Of a stretch of DNA of 10,780 nucleotides, positions 6,973 to 10,780 are shown in pieces. A program made the translations under genes and the position numbers. The DNA is from an uncultured Bacteroidota bacterium (GTDB lineage Bacteria > Bacteroidota > Bacteroidia > Chitinophagales > Chitinophagaceae), in contig CAIJZF010000269.1 in the NCBI GenBank assembly GCA_903825095.1, forward strand, positions 1-10,780, given 5' to 3'. Position 1 is the stretch's first letter. The number at the start of each line of letters is the position of its first letter. Below the pieces are notes generated by a model that saw nothing but the letters and a program-made list of their open reading frames with translations, did no database searches and was not told where the DNA came from.

Positions 6973-8088
6973 CTAGCTATTTAACATTAAAGGCATGACC
7001 AACATAAGTAAGTCCTCTCCTGGCGCTTGCTCAGAAGGCTTAATAAGACCCGCTTTGCTAGGTGTGGAGAGTTCTAAGAATACATCATCTGTATCGGCTG
7101 CAGATAACATTTCGATTAAAAATTTAGCATTGAAAGCGATTTGAATATCTTCTCCTTTATATTCACAACTCATGCGCTCATTTCCTTCAAAACTAAAGTC
7201 AATATCTTGAGCAGCCATTTGCAATTCATTACCCGTAATATTTAAAGCCACTTGATTCGTGCTTTTATTACTAAATACATTCACACGGCGAAGTGCATTT
7301 TGAAAATCATGCTTATTCACTGTTAGGCGGTAAGGATTGTCGGCTGGAATAACCACTTTGTAATCAGGAAACCTTGCATCAATTAAACGACAAATTAATT
7401 GAGTAGAACCATGGTCTACAAAAAGATGATTATTGTTAAAGCTTAAAGTAATAGGGTCTTCGTTGTCAGGCAAAGCATTCTTTAATAAGTTCAAAGGTTT
7501 TTTAGGCACAATGAAAGAAGCGTTTTGTTTTGCCTTAGTATCGGTTCTTTTATAACGCACTAAACGGTGTGCATCGGTCGCTACAAACTGAACGCTGTCC
7601 TTGGTTAATTCAAAAAACACTCCGGTCATCGCAGGACGTAAGTCATCGCCACTCACTGCAAATAATGTTTTATTAATAGCGGTTAACAAACTACTGCTAG
7701 TCATGTTAAAGCCAGTGGTATCATCGGCTGTAGGCTCTTTCGGAAAATTATCTGGATTCTCTCCCATCACTTTATACTTACCATTATCGCTGGTAATTTC
7801 TACACTATAGTTTTTGTCTATATTGAAAGTAAGGGGTTGGTCTGCAATGTTTTTTAAAGAGTCGATTAAAATTTTAGCGGGAATACATACACGACCATTG
7901 GCCTTGCTTTCCACATCCATTTGAACGCGCATTACCGTTTCTAAATCGGTGGCCACAATATTTAATTTTTTATCTTCGATTTCGAATAAAAAATCTTCCA
8001 AGATAGGAAGCACTGTGTTGGTATTAATAACACCAGAAATTTGTTGTAGGTGTTTTAAAAGCGAAGAAGAAGAAACGATGAATTTCAT
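6973..8088 (-). CDS. dnaN: DNA polymerase III subunit beta (sliding clamp)
   Basis: The protein is 371 residues, within the usual 365-375 for a bacterial beta clamp, and is collinear with the family. It has the N-terminal KFIVSSSSLLKHLQQISGVI, VLPILEDFLFEI, VATDLETVMRV near residue 50, IPAKILIDSLKNI, VMGENPDNFPKEP, VATDAHRLVRYKR in the middle domain, and the C-terminal MLVMPLMLN that closes the protein-binding pocket. Two monomers form a ring around DNA that tethers the replicative polymerase and other repair factors. I chose the start at 8088 (MKFIV) because family members begin there; an in-frame ATG at 8100 would add only MYYP. Neither dnaA nor gyrB is adjacent. It has its own terminator and is divergent from recX. 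Confidence 0.96.
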   Translation of the reverse strand: MKFIVSSSSLLKHLQQISGVINTNTVLPILEDFLFEIEDKKLNIVATDLETVMRVQMDVESKANGRVCIPAKILIDSLKNIADQPLTFNIDKNYSVEITSDNGKYKVMGENPDNFPKEPTADDTTGFNMTSSSLLTAINKTLFAVSGDDLRPAMTGVFFELTKDSVQFVATDAHRLVRYKRTDTKAKQNASFIVPKKPLNLLKNALPDNEDPITLSFNNNHLFVDHGSTQLICRLIDARFPDYKVVIPADNPYRLTVNKHDFQNALRRVNVFSNKSTNQVALNITGNELQMAAQDIDFSFEGNERMSCEYKGEDIQIAFNAKFLIEMLSAADTDDVFLELSTPSKAGLIKPSEQAPGEDLLMLVMPLMLNS

Positions 8089-8190
8089 AGGATAATACAT
8101 TTTGTTTTTTAGTAGGTTTTGGCGCGGAATAGGGTCTGAAAATGGTTTCCTTGACCGACCAAAATAACCTTAAATAACACTAACGAAACT

Positions 8191-8228
8191 AATGCAAAAT
8201 CTTAAGATTAAAAAGCTATTTTAGCATT
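8191..8228. repeat. Nested inverted repeats in the dnaN-recX divergent promoter gap
   Basis: AATCTTAAGATT (8198-8209) is a perfect 12-base palindrome. It sits inside a larger imperfect inverted repeat, AATGCAAAAT (8191-8200) against ATTTTAGCATT (8218-8228), with one unpaired base. The gap is 165 bases and contains no gene, so a protein-binding site acting on one or both divergent genes is plausible. AT-rich DNA produces such repeats by chance fairly often. I could not find a convincing -7/-33 pair for either gene here. Confidence 0.35.
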
Positions 8229-8253
8229 TCTTATTGACATACTTATCTACAAA

Positions 8254-8727
8254 ATGCAAAAGATTAGAATAGGCAAAGAGCAGGCTATACAAAGGATACG
8301 GCATTTTTGTGCTTACCAAGAAAGGGCCCAACAAGAGGTTCGAGATAAGCTCTATGGTTTTGGTATGAGCCCAGTAGAAGTGGAAGAAATAATTTCAGAT
8401 TTAATTTCAGATAATTTTTTAAATGAAGCAAGGTTTGCAGAGAGTTTTGCGGGTGGTCATTTTAGAATAAAGTCTTGGGGCAAACAAAAAATAAAATATG
8501 CCTTGCAACAAAAAAGAGTAAGTCCTGTGAATATTAAAAAAGCCTTACTTTCTATTGATGAAGATGCTTATGAAAAAGCTTTATTAAACCTTGCTACTAA
8601 AAAATGGAATTCATTAAAAGGCGAAAGAGGCATGAGTCGTATGGCTAAAACGCAATCCTTTTTAAATCAAAGAGGCTTTGAATCGAATTTAATAAGTCCC
8701 ATTTTACAAGCACTAAACAAGAAGTAA
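8254..8727 (+). CDS. recX: RecX family regulatory protein
   Basis: The 157-residue, basic, all-helical protein has the three tandem three-helix units of RecX. Unit 1 contains YQERAQQEVRDKLYGFG (about 21-37). Unit 2 is FLNEARFAESFAGGHFRIK followed by GKQKIKYAL (about 55-84), the most conserved part. Unit 3 ends in MAKTQSFLNQRGFESNLISPIL (about 130-151). RecX binds within the groove of RecA filaments and modulates, usually inhibits, recombinase and coprotease activity. It is often next to recA, but recA is not in this window. The start at 8254 directly precedes the first conserved unit and has an A-rich leader. It is 44 bases upstream of the amidase gene. Confidence 0.88.
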   Translation: MQKIRIGKEQAIQRIRHFCAYQERAQQEVRDKLYGFGMSPVEVEEIISDLISDNFLNEARFAESFAGGHFRIKSWGKQKIKYALQQKRVSPVNIKKALLSIDEDAYEKALLNLATKKWNSLKGERGMSRMAKTQSFLNQRGFESNLISPILQALNKK

Positions 8728-8746
8728 GAATTTTATTTGAATATTG

Positions 8747-8754
8747 TACCTTTA
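8747..8754 (+). promoter_or_regulatory. Weak candidate -7 element before the omega-amidase gene
   Basis: TACCTTTA is one mismatch from TAnnTTTG and ends 17 bases before the start codon, inside the 44-base recX-amidase gap. No -33 TTG is seen at the right distance. It could give the amidase-nagA pair its own transcript. Confidence 0.3.
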
Positions 8755-8771
8755 GTAAATAAGAAAAAAGA

Positions 8772-9569
8772 ATGTCTGTATCTACCCTTAGTTTCTCCCT
8801 TATTCAAACCGAATTATCTTGGGAAGATAAAGAGGCCAACCTTGCTATGTTGGCTCAAAAAATTAGAGGTATTGATGAGTATACTGAAGTGGTAGTGCTT
8901 CCTGAAATGTTTAGTACGGGCTTTAGTATGCGACCTACTGAATTGGCTGAAACCATGGATGGGCCTACTCTTAGGTGGATGAAGCAGTTATCGGCAGAGA
9001 AAAAAGTGATAATTGTAGGGTCTTTAATTATCAAAGAAGAAATTAGTAAAGAAGCGCCTCGTTTTTATAATAGACTTATATGGATGCTACCTAATGGTGA
9101 ATTGGGTTATTATGATAAAAGGCATTTGTTTGCTTTTGCAGGTGAAGACCAACATTATACTGCAGGAACAAAAAGATTAATTGCCAGTGTGAAAGGATGG
9201 AAAATAAATTTACAAGTATGTTATGATTTACGTTTTCCTGTTTGGGCGCGTCAACAAGGGGAAGAGTATGATGCACTTCTTTATGTAGCGAACTGGCCAG
9301 AAAAAAGAAATCATGCATGGAAAACTTTATTAACAGCGCGTGCAATTGAAAACCAGTGTTATACAATTGGGGTGAATAGAGTAGGAATAGACGGTAATAA
9401 TATAGCACATAGTGGAGACTCTTTAATTGTGGGACCCCTTGGAGAAGTGCTCTACCACTGCGCTTACAAAGAAGATGTATTTACTATTACTTTACAAAAA
9501 GAAGAACTAACCACTGCTAGAAATCAATTTCCTTTTTGGAAGGATGCCGATTTTTTTCAAATTCAATAA
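8772..9569 (+). CDS. Nitrilase superfamily amidohydrolase, YafV/Nit2-type omega-amidase
   Basis: The 265-residue protein has the Glu-Lys-Cys nitrilase triad in the expected order: E45 in VVLPEMFSTGF, K116 in YYDKRHLF and C150 in LQVCYDLRFP. A further conserved acid, E125, lies in AFAGEDQHY. The stretches ARAIENQCY and HSGDSLIVGPLGE complete the family pattern. KRHLFAFAGE and CYDLRFPVW are typical of the YafV/Nit2 branch, whose members hydrolyse 2-oxoglutaramate or 2-oxosuccinamate to the 2-oxo acid and ammonia, repairing the by-product of glutamine or asparagine transamination. Specificity is inferred from family resemblance. It probably forms a transcript with nagA, 18 bases downstream. Its leader is purine-rich (AAGAAAAAAGA). 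Confidence 0.9.
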   Translation: MSVSTLSFSLIQTELSWEDKEANLAMLAQKIRGIDEYTEVVVLPEMFSTGFSMRPTELAETMDGPTLRWMKQLSAEKKVIIVGSLIIKEEISKEAPRFYNRLIWMLPNGELGYYDKRHLFAFAGEDQHYTAGTKRLIASVKGWKINLQVCYDLRFPVWARQQGEEYDALLYVANWPEKRNHAWKTLLTARAIENQCYTIGVNRVGIDGNNIAHSGDSLIVGPLGEVLYHCAYKEDVFTITLQKEELTTARNQFPFWKDADFFQIQ

Positions 9570-9587
9570 TTAGAAATTAAAAGTCTT

Positions 9588-10670
9588 ATGCATACAAGTT
9601 TGTCTGCCGAAAAATTATTTACCGGTGATGCTTGGTTAGAAAAAGTAGTAGTCTCCATTGAAAATGGTCTTATAAAAAATATTAGCAGTGATGGCTATGA
9701 TGGAAATAATGCAATGCCTATTGTAATACCTGCCTTAATTGATCTTCAAATTTATGGTGCCGGGGATAAATTATTATCTGAATTTCCAGAAGCAGATACT
9801 ATTGAGAAAACCTATCGTTATTGTTTAGCAGGAGGGGCTGCTTATTTTCAACCAACCATTGCCTCTCAGTCTAATGATATTATTATAAAGTCTATTGATG
9901 CTGTTAGAGCTTACAAAGCTAATGGTGGTAAGGGTTGTATGGGACTCCATATTGAAGGGCCTTGGATTAATGTAGAGAAAAAGGGCGCACACCAAGCCGA
10001 AATTATTCATTCCCCTTCTTATGAAGAGGTGGCAGCCATTCTTGAATATGGTAAAGATTATATTGGCATGATTACTATTGCACCCGAAGTAGTGTATCAA
10101 AAAATTATTGATTTAATACAAAAAAATAATATTGTAATTTCTGCAGGACATACGAATGCGAGTTATGAAATGGCAACCGATTTTTTAAATAAGGGTATAA
10201 CAGTAGGCACCCATTTATACAATGCCATGAGTAGTTTGCAACACCGTGCACCTGGTATGGTGGGCGCTTTGTTTAATCACCCCACTGCTATGTGTAGTTT
10301 AGTGGCAGATGGTTACCACGTGGACTTTGCTGCCATTAAAATTGCTAAAAAAATAATGGGTGATAGACTCTTCTGTATTACCGATGCGGTGACTACCACT
10401 AGTACCGGTATGTATCAACATACACTGGTAGGTGATAAATATGAAAGCAAGGGCATTTTAAGTGGCTCTGCTTTAACTCAATTAAAATCGGTGAAAAACT
10501 TAGTAGATAAAGTAGGTATTGAATTAGGTGAAGCAATAAGAATGTGTAGTGTCTATCCAGCTAAAGTAATGAAGCATGCTACGATTAAAGGCAGTGTTGA
10601 AATAGGCGCAAAAGCAGACCTAGCTTGCCTAGGCAAAGACCATAGTTTAATAAAAATGATGGTAGCCTAG
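9588..10670 (+). CDS. nagA: N-acetylglucosamine-6-phosphate deacetylase
   Basis: The 360-residue amidohydrolase matches NagA. It has PALIDLQIYGAGDK at 48-61 (NagA-type, with Q54 in place of the HxH of other amidohydrolases), the metal ligand E123 in GLHIEGPW, H188 in SAGHTNAS, H209 in GTHLYNAMS, the substrate-binding ADGYHV at 240-245, the catalytic D266 in ITDAV, and LSGSALT at 291-297. This ligand set fits the single-metal NagA type. It removes the acetyl group of GlcNAc-6-phosphate to give glucosamine-6-phosphate, for amino sugar catabolism or cell-wall recycling in the cytoplasm. It is slightly shorter than E. coli NagA (382). No nagB or sugar transporter lies beside it in the window. It ends 7 bases from the stop codon of a convergent gene. 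Confidence 0.95.
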   Translation: MHTSLSAEKLFTGDAWLEKVVVSIENGLIKNISSDGYDGNNAMPIVIPALIDLQIYGAGDKLLSEFPEADTIEKTYRYCLAGGAAYFQPTIASQSNDIIIKSIDAVRAYKANGGKGCMGLHIEGPWINVEKKGAHQAEIIHSPSYEEVAAILEYGKDYIGMITIAPEVVYQKIIDLIQKNNIVISAGHTNASYEMATDFLNKGITVGTHLYNAMSSLQHRAPGMVGALFNHPTAMCSLVADGYHVDFAAIKIAKKIMGDRLFCITDAVTTTSTGMYQHTLVGDKYESKGILSGSALTQLKSVKNLVDKVGIELGEAIRMCSVYPAKVMKHATIKGSVEIGAKADLACLGKDHSLIKMMVA

Positions 10671-10672
10671 GC
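10625..10672. repeat. Two copies of the palindrome GCCTAGGC around the nagA stop codon
   Basis: GCCTAGGC occurs at 10627-10634 (inside the 12-base perfect palindrome TTGCCTAGGCAA, 10625-10636) and again at 10665-10672, where it contains the TAG stop of nagA. Each copy is self-complementary, so they could pair with each other across a 30-base loop. This might act in 3'-end formation between convergent genes, but no T-run follows. Confidence 0.35.
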
Positions 10673-10677
10673 GCAGT

Positions 10678-10780
10678 TTATTTTCCAAAAGCATTCCAAC
10701 CCTGTGCGGTAATGTCAAATAAATTTTTACCCTTGGTAATTAATTTAGCGCCTTCTTCTTTATCACACATGTAACCAATC
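10678..10780 (-). CDS. Unrecognised protein, C-terminal 33 residues (cut by window edge)
   Basis: On the minus strand one frame is open from the window edge to a TAA stop at 10678-10680. It encodes 33 residues beginning IGYMCDKEEGAKLITKG and ending QGWNAFGK. The composition (mixed charged and hydrophobic, two aromatic residues near the end) looks like real protein, and the stop falls 7 bases from the nagA stop, as expected for tightly packed convergent genes. I do not recognise the family from this fragment. The start and most of the gene lie beyond the window. Confidence 0.6.
   Translation of the reverse strand, partial: IGYMCDKEEGAKLITKGKNLFDITAQGWNAFGK

Noticed and set aside
8089..8100. 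Four-residue N-terminal extension of DnaN from the ATG at 8100
   Set aside because: The family begins at MKFIV and nothing in the upstream bases favours the earlier ATG, so the start at 8088 is annotated instead.
8233..8238. TTGACA, like an E. coli -35 box, upstream of recX
   Set aside because: It is only about 15 bases from the start codon, leaving no room for a -10 element and start site, and Bacteroidota do not use this consensus.
8089..8253. Possible replication origin next to dnaN
   Set aside because: Only one 9-mer is near the DnaA-box consensus. There is no box cluster, no dnaA or gyrB neighbour, and the gap is short.
9091..9408. 105-codon open frame on the minus strand
   Set aside because: It is antisense to the omega-amidase across its Lys and Cys catalytic motifs, with an unprotein-like His/Leu/Tyr-rich composition.
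9825..10100. 91-codon open frame on the minus strand
   Set aside because: It is antisense to nagA across the HIEGP metal-ligand region and has no recognisable features.

Overview
The window reads as an ordinary chromosomal stretch of a low-GC Bacteroidota bacterium. A member of the Chitinophagaceae or a relative is my guess, but the family level is inference only. The signs are: A-rich leaders without Shine-Dalgarno sequences before most starts; two exact and two near copies of the Bacteroidota -7 promoter element TAnnTTTG; a SusD-era-style lipoprotein signal with Lys/Asp just after the lipid-anchored Cys; and an LPS inner-core branch (kdnB plus its matching kdsB) known from Shewanella and many Bacteroidota. 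Eleven genes are visible, nine complete with confident family calls or clear architecture, and two cut by the window edges. Coding density is very high. The longest gap is about 165 bases, so there is no long gene-free stretch. I see no tRNA, rRNA, CRISPR array, insertion sequence or phage gene.

Layout. At the left edge is the C-terminal end of a UvrD/PcrA helicase (+), followed by a two-domain NifU-like Fe-S carrier (+). This meets, tail to tail, a run of six genes on the minus strand. Read in transcription order these are dnaN (with its own intrinsic terminator), then a membrane di-iron hydroxylase of the sterol desaturase superfamily, kdsB, an MFS sugar porter, kdnB, and a six-repeat FG-GAP/VCBS lipoprotein. 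The last five are separated by only 34 to 43 bases and are probably one transcript starting just after the dnaN terminator, with a possible internal promoter before kdnB. Divergent from dnaN, on the plus strand, lie recX, an omega-amidase of the nitrilase superfamily, and nagA. The right edge holds the last 33 codons of an unrecognised minus-strand gene that converges on nagA.

How the genes fit together. The minus-strand cluster looks like envelope work. KdnB oxidises C8 of Kdo, and a KdsB of the kind found with it would activate the resulting 8-amino-Kdo as its CMP sugar for lipopolysaccharide. The partner aminotransferase KdnA is not in the window and must lie elsewhere if the pathway is complete. 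The hydroxylase and the lipoprotein are also envelope-directed, and the sugar porter has no obvious role in Kdo synthesis. The plus-strand amidase and nagA salvage nitrogen and amino sugars and are 18 bases apart. dnaN, recX and the helicase are replication and repair housekeeping.

No wholly new system is evident. The most interesting point is the kdnB / sugar porter / kdsB / hydroxylase / FG-GAP lipoprotein arrangement.
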